Shown here one piece after another: positions 23,594 to 35,600 of a stretch of 64,000 bases of DNA (position 1 is the first letter of the stretch; each line of letters opens with the position of its first letter). Position numbers and translations under genes: made by a program. Under the pieces are notes generated by a model. The model did no database searches. It saw only the letters and a list, made by a program, of their open reading frames with translations, and was not told where the DNA came from. This DNA comes from Seiridium cupressi (lineage: Eukaryota > Ascomycota > Sordariomycetes > Amphisphaeriales > Sporocadaceae): assembly GCA_036674765.1 (NCBI GenBank), contig JARVKI010000053.1:186001-250000 (forward strand), written 5' to 3'.

Positions 23594-24839
23594 ATGAGTG
23601 CGCCTGTCACCTCGGACAGCGCAACTGACTCCGTCGCCACGAACCCTTACCAGCCAGGAATCACCGCCTCCACCGTCCTCGATGCCCCGCGACGAGAGCC
23701 CGCCGCCGCCGCCGCCGGTGCCCCCCAACTCCCCGGTCAACCGCTAACCTCGGACCGTGAAGCGACCAAGAAGCGCGTGCTGGCTGCTCTGCGAAACTTC
23801 CCCGACTTTCCCATCCCCGGCATAGACTTCATCGACATATTGCCAATCTTCCAGGACCCCAAGACCTTCGACTCCCTACTTCAAGTCCTCGAGACGCAGA
23901 TCCAGGAGACCCTTGGGTCTACCCCGGACGTCATCGTGGGCCTCGATGCCCGCGGCTTCCTCTTCGGCCCCTCGCTGGCCCTGCGCCTGAACTGCTCCTT
24001 TGTTCCCGTTCGCAAGAAGGGCAAGGTGCCCGGTCCCACCGTGACCGCGTCTTACGAAAAGGAGTATGGCACGGATTACTTCCAGATGCAGTCGGATGCT
24101 ATCAAGCCAGGACAAAAGGTTCTGGTGGTGGACGACATCATCGCTACTGGTAAGTCGAGATCTGCCTGACTTACGGCACTTGTTCCTCTTGTTTTGCTTT
24201 GCGCATGGCCACACGAGTCTGCAGTCCCAGCACACCCTCGAGGTTATTCTGAGGGCCTCTGTGTTTGGCGGATTGTGTGAGGTCTAATGAACCGGTTTGC
24301 TTTATATTTGACTGCCACGCTGGACATTTTCTGTGGCAAGAGTCGCTCAGCAGTCCGGAGCCGGCTATGAAGATCACAACGGACCAACTCATCAGTATCA
24401 CAACATCGCAGGGACAAGTGCCCATCTGCCTTGGAGTTGGTCTTGGGAGTCCGATCAGCCCTGGTGAGATATGGATCAGACGGCATGGTCTCGCGAGAGA
24501 AGAGGAAAAAAGAAAACAAAAAGAAAAAGAAAAGAAAAAAGGCAAAAGAGAAAAAAATAATTTGCCCAACGGAGCTTGAAATGCGTGAGAGCAGGTCGTG
24601 TTTTGTTTTGCAGTCCAAACCGCAACAATTGCACACATTGATTTTGGGCTTTCCAGCGGCCGCTTGATCTCAACTAACATAAAATTGTAGGAGGATCTGC
24701 TGCCGCTGCAGGCTCACTCATTAAGCAGCTTGGTGGAAGCCTCGTAGGATATCTATTCATGATAGAGATATCGCCTCTCAAGGGCCGAGAGAAATTGGGC
24801 GACTACCCAGTCATGGCCCTTCTCGACGCGGCTGCTTGA
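23594..24839 (+). CDS. APT1: adenine phosphoribosyltransferase
   Basis: This enzyme salvages adenine: adenine plus PRPP gives AMP and pyrophosphate in the cytosol. Exons 23594-24149 and 24691-24839 give 234 residues. The exon join rebuilds the PRPP-binding motif [18 protein letters not shown], which makes the splice choice secure. Other family blocks are [23 protein letters not shown] and, near the end, [14 protein letters not shown]. Residues 1-57 form a polar, alanine/proline-rich extension not seen in the roughly 180-residue bacterial and yeast enzymes; the family core begins near [11 protein letters not shown]. The intron is 541 bp, far longer than any other here (43-189 bp). Confidence 0.93.
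24494..24560 (+). repeat. sense-strand polypurine tract inside the APRT intron
   Basis: About 65 bases are almost entirely A and G, in AAAGAAAA-like repeats with three interrupting Cs. It lies in the 541-bp intron, 130 bp before the acceptor. It is the opposite of the pyrimidine tract usually expected near a 3' splice site. Confidence 0.8.
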
Positions 24840-27305
24840 GATGGCTGCCGAAACTCTACGTTTAAAACAAAACGATGGCTTCTTCAACATGCCCCTGACG
24901 TTCAACACAAACCGACCCCGGAAAAGCACATTGTCTCCTGTAATAATCGATGCCCCTCGGAACACCGAAAAGTTGAGAAGCGACGTGATAGACGCTGGAA
25001 TGAAGTTCATGTTTTTTGCCCTGGCCCGATGGAGGCAGAAGGCAGTTTAGTTGCATGGACTGGCGTTGGGGAATGAAAATCCGAATTAGTCGGACACAAG
25101 TGCGCCTGCGATACTCGCACTAGATAGAGATCTTAGTATCATATTATACAACCAAACCCTCGCCTTTGCGGGAAGGGAGTCTTCTCTCGAAAAAAAACTT
25201 GTTCTTTTGCTAGTACTACTGGTTTTTCCTCGGGAACATAATATCTATCTGTAGAACAGTGGTATCTACAGAGTGTTATACGAGTCTATCATAGTTCGCC
25301 AAGTAAAATAGCTTCACGACTGGCTCTGAGACAACAAACGTACAGGGAGCTCTACAATTCGACAATCAATTCTTTAATTCAAAGGGCACGTCGAGTTGCA
25401 GAATAGATTTTGGCATACCTAGAGCCTCACGGCGAAACAATAAGGTACAGGCAAGCAGACCTTGGTTCTTGTCGTAAGGATTATGAACAAAAGCGTAGGT
25501 TGGTTATCTGACACTTTTCAATAATCTGCAGTATTTATGGTATGAAGTTATACAACGAGTTCCCACCCGAGGGGGAAATGTTGAAAATCACTGGTTCATG
25601 ATATAGCGAGACAGGAACCGCTAGTTTCCCTGCTTCAAGTTATTGCAGATACTTCTCCTACACGTGGGGAGAGACCCGATAGACTCCCGTATAAAGACAC
25701 ATGTAGGGACCAGTCGCAAGGACTCCAGAGTTGGGCTGTACAGCGCATATGTGATACCTCTGTTTAGCAACACCGTCCGGGAGATATGATGTCTGGTCAG
25801 ATGTCAGCAGTAGACTCAGACGCCGGATCTAGGAGGGTGTCTTTTGGGGGTTTGAGGAGACTTTAAGAGGAGCGTGGTAGTAAAATGCGAAGCTTCCCTG
25901 TGATGTATTAACAAAGCATGGGTTCCATTAAAGCTTCCACGCAGTATATGGGCAGCACGGTCTCATGGCTACAAAATCAAGCACGGTCATTGTTCGAAAC
26001 TGTCTTACGGCTATTCGGTTAGCTCGGCGTCAGCTGCCGTGGTAGAGGCGTGACTTGCTCATCAGTGAATTCTAATGGTAAGAATGTGGCTCAAGGCTAT
26101 CGGCCTTTACTCCATGGTTGCGACAAGTTCAAAATCGTCCGGACCGTAGGGGTAGTGCTGAAGAATATAACAGTTTCGTTTCCCATTGCCTGTCCACCTT
26201 AGTTATATCGTGCCTATCTGGCTTTTCCTGATTACCAATACCCACATACTCCCTTATTCTTTGTTACTTTCCTTTCTTTTGTTTGTTTATTCCCAAGGCG
26301 TGGTAACATGGTTGGGTGACAGTCGACCTTCGCTCATTTGATATAATTACCTAAGGCAGCATGATGACTAGATATATGAAAATGTATCTCGTTCTCACTG
26401 GCCCTTTTATATCTCTACAGCCTTGCGAATGGTATTTGCAAATAAACCGGCGGCTGATAGTTAAGTCTCTGTTCGAAAATGATCAACGCTGGCCATTATG
26501 ACCCCCAGGCAACTGGTATTGATCGCCTTTTGAAAACGACCATGTTTTGGTCAACACGAAACTCTCTAGTCCAAGCAGGTGTAATAGATGTGCGTGGTTA
26601 ACAGTTAGGCTGGAAAACAGCGTTGCTCAGCAGGGGGCGGGTGTGCAAGGGCAGCAAGCAACTTGATGTTGACTGGGGTCTTCATGGTTCACGAGTGGTT
26701 CAGCATACAAGGTATCGAATAAGCACTTCCACAAATTTAGAGCAACACTATAGTTCATGGCAGCGCCGAACTCAAGAATTTTATTAGCTATTACTAGAAT
26801 GATCTCGAGCGGCTACATTCACACCCTACGTGGTGAGAAATGTAACCAACTTCCATTCCGAACACGACCCGCCCCCTATATGCCTCTCCGTTCTTCTTCA
26901 TGGTTGGGTTTTATGAAAATTTTGGTATCGCTGGTACGGGTACTTCCGACAAAATTCCAAACGACTGTCTTTGGGTATACTGGGTATCAGCAAAAAGGAA
27001 AGAGACAGTGACAATGCAAAAAACGTCAAGGAAAACCAAATCATGTGTGTATCGTGGCGCTTCTGCACCTCCAGCAGGCAAACACAGGGACAAGTAGCCA
27101 GAGCCAATTCCTAGGGGAATCACAAACGCTACAGGCCCACTATGCACCGCTCGTTTTCTCAACCGCTTGACTGGGTATCATGGAAATGCAAATCCGATCC
27201 CGACCAATGTATGAAAGATGTCGTGAATATATGGAACGACCGTGGCTACCACCATGATCTTGCAGGATGGCAAATGAGCCTCGCGTTGCTAGCACTGTCG
27301 ACACT
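24840..27305. other. convergent intergenic region, no gene seen
   Basis: 2.5 kb between the 3' ends of APRT (+) and the PH-like gene (-). It is moderately AT-rich and full of stops. No protein-like frame and no repeat of note. Confidence 0.55.
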
Positions 27306-29127
27306 CTATGCGGTAGCAGCGACGGCGGGGGTGGAAGAAACGGCAGGCTGGTCGGCCGTGGTCTCCTCGGCAACAGCAGGAGTCTCCTCGGTGGCGGCAG
27401 CCTCGCCTTCAGTAGTGGTAGCAGGCTCAGCAGCCTGCTCCTCGGCGACGGCCTCAGTCTCGGCGGGCTTCTCAACAGGCTTCTCGGCGGGCTTGCCCTT
27501 GCCCTTGATGGTCTGGCGAAGCTTGGAGAAAGGGGACGACTTCTTCTCGCCCTCCTCATCAGAAGTGACAGGAGACTTCTCCTTCTTGCCGAAAGCGAAG
27601 GGCAAGCTGGACTTGCGCTTGTCGCTCTTCACCTCCTTCTTGGTCTCACCGTTGGTAGCAGGTGCAACCTCGGTCGTCTCCGTCGGGACGGTGGCAGGGG
27701 ATGCAACCTCGGCGGAGAGGGGCTCGGTCGTCTCAACAGCAGGGATGACAGGAGCTGTCTCGGTCACGGGAGCAACCTCAGGGGCAGGAGAAGTCTCCTT
27801 GGCAGGGACAGCAGGGGCGGCCTCCGGCTCAGTGCGCTTCTTGCCGAAGGACAGGCTTCCGAAAATGCTGTTTGTTTGTGTTAGTATCGCGTCAACGTCG
27901 GCAGGGCATGGGAGAAAGCATACCTAGCACGCTTGGAAGGCGCAGGCTTGGTTTCCTTGGGTACCTCAACGGCCTTGTCCTCAGCAGCAATGGGGGCGGC
28001 CTCAGTGCTGGTCTCCGCGGCGGGAGTCTCGGTCACGGGCGCCTCTGTAGTGGGAGCCACGACAGGGGCAGCCTCAGTTGTGGGCTCGACGGCGGCGGGA
28101 GTCTCCTCGACGGCCTTGTCCTCCTTCTTCTCTTCCTTCTTTTCCTCCTTCTTCTCCTTGACCTCCTCCTTCTTGTTCAGGAGACTGCCGAAGATGCTGG
28201 TTCGCTTGCGGCTAGCAGAGCGACGCTTGGGCTCTTCCTTCTTCTCCTCCTTGACTTCCTCCTTAGGAGCCTCGACGGCGGCAGGGACAGCCTCCTCGGT
28301 GGTAGCAGGAGTCTCAGCAGCGACGACAGGCTCCTCCTTCTTGGCGGCAGGAGTGGGCTTGAAGCTCTCGAGCGTCTTCTTGTAGGTCTCGGTCTCAGTA
28401 ACAGTGGTGGTGAGCTCCTTGGCCTCGGCAATCTTGAGCTTCAGCTGCTCGACCCAGCCGTCACGGTCAGTGGGGGTCGGTGCTTTGAAGACATGCTTGT
28501 GTCCCTTGGCCACGACGGTGAACTTTTGGTTCCCATCGGTAGTGGGCTCATTTGCCTCGGCCTGCTTGTGCGTTAGTCGTGGCCATGTTTAACCAAAGAC
28601 AGATAAACTCACGAGTTGGATAATGCCGGTGGGGTTGCCAGCTTCCTTTCCGTAGAAGAGGAGACCCTTTCCGGTCTCCGAGGCCCAGGCGGCGACGTGG
28701 TGAGCGACATCTGTGGCCTTCTCCGACTTCAGGTAGTGGGCGAGCTTCTCAGATGCGACAGGCTCAGTGCCGAACCAGAACTCCTGGCTGCTGTAGACCA
28801 GGTTCCTAGAAGATGAATGTTAGCACCAATTTACGTGCCTGGTAAATTATCTAGCGATGTGACCTACTTGGGGAAGCTGGCGGGCGATGCCTTGTGCTCA
28901 AGACGGCCCTGCTCAATGGGCTTGACCTCCTTCTTGACCTCCTCCTTGGGCTCCTCAGCGGTGGCAGCAGCCTCGACAGGCGTCTCCTCAGTCTTGGCCT
29001 CGGTGGCAGCAGGAGCCTCAGCTGCAGCCGTGGTCTCGACGGCTGGAATAGTCTCGGGGACAACAGGCTCAGGGGCGACAACAGGGGTGGTCTCAGCGAC
29101 CTCGGTGGGCTTTAGTACGTCGGCCAT
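27306..29127 (-). CDS. PH-like domain protein, Meu6 type, with low-complexity tail
   Basis: Exons 29127-28868, 28805-28613, 28561-27924 and 27867-27306 join in frame (introns 62, 51 and 56 bp) to give 550 residues. The first 85 residues are low complexity (Pro, Ala, Val, Glu, Thr). Residues about 75-180 form the ordered part, with SSQEFWFGTEPV, WASETGKGLLFYGK and a closing amphipathic helix WVEQLKLKIAEAKEL, which fits the pleckstrin-like domain of fungal proteins annotated as meiotic expression up-regulated protein 6. The remaining 370 residues are Lys/Glu- and Pro/Ala/Thr-rich. A short motif recurs: TSIFGSLLNKK near 250 and SIFGSLSFGKK near 364, with LPFAFGKK later. A PH-like fold suggests lipid or protein binding; cellular role unknown. 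Upstream is a long pyrimidine-rich minus-strand leader (29128-29480). Confidence 0.8.
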
Positions 29128-29650
29128 TGTGAATTATGGGAGAAGAAAAAAATTTGGGGTATCAAAAAAAGATGAAGGGGTATCACTGAAAAACAGAAAT
29201 AGGAGACGAGTAGACTACTTGGAATACAGTAGTACGGTCTCTTGATTAGAGGGAGGATGAGATTACACTTCTTGAGATCGCGAGTATCAAATTCCTCGGA
29301 CTTTTGTGGGAGAAGCGGGAAGCAGGAGTGCTTTGTTGGGGAATGAGAGGCGTCGAGTACACGGACAAGAGAAGGGAGGAAGAGGGAACAAGACAGCTCG
29401 CGTTGCCGCTTCTTATTTAATTTGCTTGTCTTTCTTCGCAAAATAATAGGGAGGGAGGTGGTACTGGCAGAGTCCAATCAATGCTAGCTCCAGGCCGAGA
29501 GGACAAGGGCCGCCAGCAGGGAAGCTACAGGGGGGTGTGGGGATCGGGCGGGTCGCTTCCAATGCCACCAAGGACCACTCCTGGGCACTATGGGCCACCA
29601 ACAAAGTTGAGGGGGCGCTCTACAGGGGACTAGCGCGCTGAGCAGCCCAC
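29128..29650 (-). promoter_or_regulatory. probable promoter and 5' leader of the PH-like gene
   Basis: Read on the minus strand, this stretch is rich in CT runs and contains an AT-rich element, the reverse of CTTATTTAATTTGC, near 29410-29425. That arrangement is common before highly expressed filamentous-fungal genes. The exact transcription start cannot be read from sequence. Confidence 0.4.
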
Positions 29651-32600
29651 TGACCCTCCACTGATGCCCCCAGGGTCGACTGATTGAATTTCATGTTTCA
29701 CGGGCGACGGCCACGCCAAGCCCCATTCGGCGCCCAAATGCCTGTAGGGAAAGCGCCTGCAAAGCGTCTGCAAGGCCTGTTGCCGGGGCATTGGACGGGT
29801 GTGGTCCGTGCATACCAGCATTTTCTAAAATGAAGCAGAGAAATTACATGGTCGTTAGCAGCGGCGCCAGCAACGACAAGGGGCGCCATACGATGCTGCT
29901 TTGAGCATCGAGGGAGCGCCACTCGATGGCGCGAATCACCGTCGCCCGTCTGGCCAGGCACTGTATTCGACCTGCTCAGATTGGGCCTCGTGGGTGGGAA
30001 TGCGAATGGCGATGCGGGATGGGAAGGGGAAGGGGAAGGGTAAGGCGAACGAACGGCTACGGTCGGAGGTGTTTTGCATTGTTACGCGGGATATTGACTG
30101 GCATAGATCGCAATGCTTGTTGCCCAGTCCATACCTCCCTGCACAGACGACCCTGCACGCCCCGGTGGGCTAGATGCTGCGGATCTGCACCGTGCTCAAC
30201 GGCTCATCCTCATCAAAAGGCACAGAGATGCGGTCAAGGTGTTCTGGAGCGGCGCCTTTTCGAAGTCGGAAGCGTCAGTTGAGCTCTTCTCTCAACCGTG
30301 TGAGAGGACACATCATCGACAATCCCAGTCCTCCGAGGCGGAAGCTTGTGGTGTGAGGTGATGAGGTTCGTCACGAGCATTATGCTCTTTTCTTCTTCTT
30401 TCTCTCATGCATAGGTATCGAACAGGCCGGTTCCCCGTCGGACAAAATTCTGCAGCGATAGATCTGCGAGTTGCTCAATTCAGCCATTCCTCTGTCCTAC
30501 CAAGTATAACCAAGTATATACCATTTGACTCGCGTTTTGCGCCTTGGACCCGGCCTAGACTAGTCAACACCGAGGTCCATGCGAGGCAGTATCCCAACTT
30601 CCGTAGCTGTCAGCTACTGAATTGATACTCACTCATGCAGGTCTCGCGCAGGAGTCGCAACGACTGCAGTCGTTGATGCAGCTGTCCTGCACCTCACGGT
30701 CATAGAGTTGCATCCTGCGCACATTGTACCACCCGCCCTGCTGCTGCGGTCGGAATAAAACCACAGCATAGTACCTAGTGACTCAGCTTGGAAGTACCGA
30801 TATGCAGGCAGAGCTTCCTACATTAGTGGCCCGTTGGCCGCCGAAGCACGTTTATTTGGACGCTACGGCTGCCTCTAGCTACAGCGATGCGCGCCGCCAT
30901 GTGACTGAGAAATTTGGTGCTAAAATTGGGGTGGGGCAACCTTCTTGAGCCCTTCGTGTCGATCAGAGCTAGGTGTTACCAGGTACCCTCTCTCTGATGA
31001 AGGGTTCGTGGTTCGTGAGCGGACAACAATCATGGATGAAGCGCCATCCTGAAAATTCTGATAGGCAAGTCCAGTCATCCAGAGATGCCCGAGAGATACC
31101 AAGCACGCGTTGGCTTCCCTTCCCCTTCCGACCACCAGTCCTGCGTCTGCCTGTCAGCGGGCTCCCCCCAGGCCTTCTTCTGACAATTTCAAATCACTCC
31201 CATATCATGATCGTGGCTCGTTACGCCGCAACTTGGTGCAATACTTGTACAAATGGTCCCGTCCCCAATCTCCATGTCTCCACTGGGCCAATCTGATGAT
31301 CGTTTGGGAGAAACAAGTCGCGGCTGGGATCTCTGCCCGACCCTAAAAGCGCCTATCTGATACTGATTTACTTCTGACAAGTGGACATCTTTGTATGACT
31401 TGACCTAGTCAGCGCGGATCAAATTCAACAAGCCCCTGGGGTGGACCCTGAGACGCCAACAGAGATGTCTCTGTGGTCGACCATTGGCCCAGCGGGGATC
31501 TGCCCATCCGGCGCATTGAAATGAGATCTAGCTTTAGCTTCAACGGTGCACAGGCCAGACCCGGAGAAATGCAGCACTATCTGAACTGTTCAGTCGACGC
31601 GCTATTGCTATCCCAACTCTGCGGCCGCTGAAACTTTTAATATCAAGCCTTGTGCCCAACAGTTGGTCAATTCTCTTCTTCCCTCGTTCAAAGGTGTCTC
31701 GAAGGCCTCGTCATATGATAGGTGCCCCGTCTCTCGCACGTGTCTGTCATCTGCAAGCTTGCTTTCGGCGCCTCCAGCCCGTTAGCCGAAACGTACGCCG
31801 TCTTGCAAGCGGTTGCTGCACCTCGGAGAGCCAGTCAGTCTACTGTATGTCAGCAGAGCTACATTCCGTCGCGACGCGTTGTTGGGCCTGCCAGGATTCC
31901 ACAACCCTTTTTTTTTTTTTGCTTCGTCCTAGTTATTTACTTAAATCCGATTCGCTACTAACCCGCACTAGGCTGAATCGAGCATTTTCTCATCCCTGCT
32001 TGCTACCGCAACACTATCGTCAGGCATGCGACTGCTGAAGAGACGGTGATTGTATTCGAGCGCTTTGACTTCCTTCCCCGCCTGACACTTGAATCACGTC
32101 GGATGGCGAACGCTGTCACGACCTAGGCGAATATATCCGACCAGGGCTCCCTACCCGCAAAGTGTCCTGCTCACTATGTAGTAGCTTTCATTTCATCGTA
32201 TCTGCTCGTCCTTTCTCTCCTTACAGTTCCCGACGACTTCGTCTTCGTGCAAGTCTAGCATGAGGGTCCGCAAGACTCTACATTGGTGGTATTTGATGAC
32301 CATCCATAGCTACCGCTGACAAGAGGCAAAAACGATTTGAGGACATCGAGGCGGCTAAACCAAAACAGGTAGGACAAGGGAAGCGTATGTACAACAGAGT
32401 TTTGGTGTCCCTGTGTTACTGCGCACGCGACCCTGCGGGTTCAGCAGGTTCGTATCACTTCAAGGCCGAATCACCCGCACAAACAGCCGTTGCTAGCATC
32501 GCTACACTGCCACCGCCATACCAAGCTCTGCTGGTCGCTTTCGGCAGTTTCGTCATCGACGATGATGCGCCCTTAGTTGATGTAAGGCGTGCAGACAAAC

Positions 32601-35600
32601 CCAAGCTGGGGACTGGATGGGCGACATACTCGTTCCGGGAAACCAATCTCACCCTGATCTCGATAGTTGCTCGTGATCAGCAGTCCAGAAGCTTCGAATG
32701 AGCCCTCGCGCATGGCAGGATCGCCATTGTGCAATTTGTTCATTTGCTGCCGGTGTCGCTCTTGGGTGCAGAATAGCCTTGTACGTCAAAACTCGGCATG
32801 TGTTGCGACAATCTCTTGGAATAGGTTTGGCGCACTACCTCCAGTGTATGCGGTACCAAAATGAGTCGTACATGCACAAACGGTAGAGCCCACCACCTGT
32901 ACAATATAAAGTGCCGCCCTGGCCTCGCATTACCTATCCTGGTTTCTTATCCTGCAAGTTTCGAGCCTTTAGACCATCTTTTAAGTGCACATGATGCAGG
33001 CCGGCCTTGCATTGTCTGCCCTTTGGTGGGTGTGGATCTCGTCTGGAATCTGCCCTCTCCATCTCTGAAACTTGGTTAGCGATCGGTCAGGAGCTGTTTT
33101 GATCTTGTGGCAGCCTTTTCGTCAGCGCCATGCTTCTTACCGAGCAAGCAACAGTGCGGGCGGTCAAGACCACAACTGGTGACATTGTCCAAGTGATTGG
33201 TTGGCCGCAAGATTGAAGTCTGTGATTTGGCATCCCACGCCCAAATTCAGAGAGCTACTGATCAGGCTAGACTGATTGAATCGGCCCATGGTACTATGTG
33301 CGTAGAAAACAACTAGACTTTGCCGAGTTTCGGTCGGCATTTTGGCTATACGTAGCATATAGATATTTATAGTCGCTAGTCTGTTTCAATAGCAGCCGAA
33401 ATAAGATTTTTTCCCCTGATGCAGAGGATATTCCATCTCCATTATGACGCCATTTATTTCAATGCAAATAAATCAGTGAACTGATAGCTTTGCTTTGTCC
33501 TGCATGTCCATTCAGGGAGAATGCTGGGAGCCTGAATACAACTACACTCGCCGTAAAGACCTTATTCAGCCTCCAAGGCTCGGTTTCAAGGCGCATGCGC
33601 GTTCGCGCATTCACGTGCGTCAGCTGATGTTTTGGATCGGGGGTGAAATCACATTGCTTTTTACATTCCACAATCGTTGTTTTGATTTGAAGGCAAGTAA
33701 CTCGGATGCTCCGGAAAGTCACAGCTCAACAGATACATGCATGGTCTTCTATTTATTGTCCCGAATCAGGCCATGAAAGGGTGAACCTAGAATATAATCA
33801 ATGTTTCCCAATGCCCCAGGGGATATCAATGATTCCAAGCCTTGCCACAGACATGGATTGTAATGGGAACGGCGATAACAAAATAACGAGGGTGGGATTT
33901 CATGCCCATTGCTTGAGCGGCAAGACCAAGGCATCGACTTGAGGTGAACTGCAGGGTTCTAGCTTCGAGCCAACCTTCGGAATGTCTGGCTCATATACAT
34001 TAGTTAGGCATATCAAGGGAGAATGTTCCACGGAGTGGGCAAGGCACTTAACGTGCAGCTTATCGACCAAAATGGCAATATATTCACTGGGAAGGGCGCT
34101 CATACATAAGACCAATCCTGCTGGGGCTGAAATTTTGGGGGCAGGTGAGCAGAGAAATTGGTGCCGAAGCCGATCTCTATCCCCACTGCCGTTCCAATGT
34201 GTCAGTTCAATCCGCCACCCCACCCGTGGTTAATCATCACGAACAGGCCACTCGACAGCATGATGCCCGCTTTTTCGCCTTCTCGAACCCTCTGTTTCGG
34301 CCATAGTCCTGATAGGCTGTCCTGGTGACTGACCACTGTGTCTGAAGCCCGGAGGGAAGCCGTTGCGCTATCACAGGTAAACAACTTCGCAGACCAGCAT
34401 CTCGTATTGGAATGCCTCCGAAGATGATCACCCGCCCATGGTGTCGTCCACATCGAATACACAACGTTCATGCAAACCCCATCCTTGGGATGCAGGTCAA
34501 TCTACTGCTGTGCGAGGATACCTTTGAACCAGTAACGGGAGGGGGTTACAGACAAAGCTTGCTACTGCATCAGGCAAACCCCCGCGATTGGGTGGTGTGC
34601 AATGATTCTCGTCATCGTCATGGCCAATCTGCTCGGTTGCTGTGAGGAGTCGTGCATATGCCGCAGTAATCCAATACACCAGACTCTAACCCCTTGTCGT
34701 TCAAGCTTCGCGCCAAAGATGTCTGTGATCTCACGTCACGCTACGTGAAGCACCGATCTGGAGAGTGAATCCAAGGTGAGATGGCCACAGACGCCTATCA
34801 AAAGCTTGCTGGCCGCCCAGTATGAGATGCTAAAGCAGTTCGGGAGCTGAGTGGGTTTTTTTGACAGGACCTGATTAAAAAAATAAAAAACCACCGACAA
34901 GCTTCGAGACAGACATACCGGCCATTACAGCCTGTACGAACAAAAGCGTGTTCCATGTATCGCACAAAGCTATGATGCTCATGCCGACCAATTCGATAAA
35001 TCCGGTTGATGATATCCTACCGACTGCTGCTTGGATCCGTGTTGCCACTTGTTTGTTGTTCTTGGTAACGTGGATCAACCAAGTCCATCGAGACAGCTTG
35101 GGGCTCCATTGCTTCTGAAGAGACGGCAGAGAAGATATGCACATCTTTCCGCATATGTTGCTTGCTTTCGATATCGGGCGCCAACTTCAGCCATGGTGGT
35201 GGATAAGCTGGGGTGCGCATGGAAATGTCCTTTCCTGTTGCTAGAGGTTTTGGTCGAAACGGCACTGACATTGTCTAGGAATGGTCACCCACCAGGCCTG
35301 CCAAGCTGATTCTGGCGAGACGAGGCCGACCTCGTCCTTGGTAGATGACACGAGGACCAGTCAATTCCAGATAAAAGCAGCCATGGTCCGACCTCAGTTC
35401 CGACTGGATTGCAGACGCTATAGCCGAGTTGGCTCAATAGTAGGCCCACAATCACCAGCCACCTCAGCGATCCGTAGGCATTGAACCCATTTATCAGCCG
35501 TGTCAAAATCAAGCCGTTGCCAAGCTACAGGTTCAATGCCACGAGATTCGTATGCCGCCATCCGGATATATGCAGCTCATCTTCACGAGTTCCAGGCGTT

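Noticed and set aside
27142..28576. Long plus-strand frames (234-261 codons), Ser/Gly/Leu-rich
   Set aside because: They mirror the low-complexity minus-strand PH-like gene, cross its introns and carry no family features.
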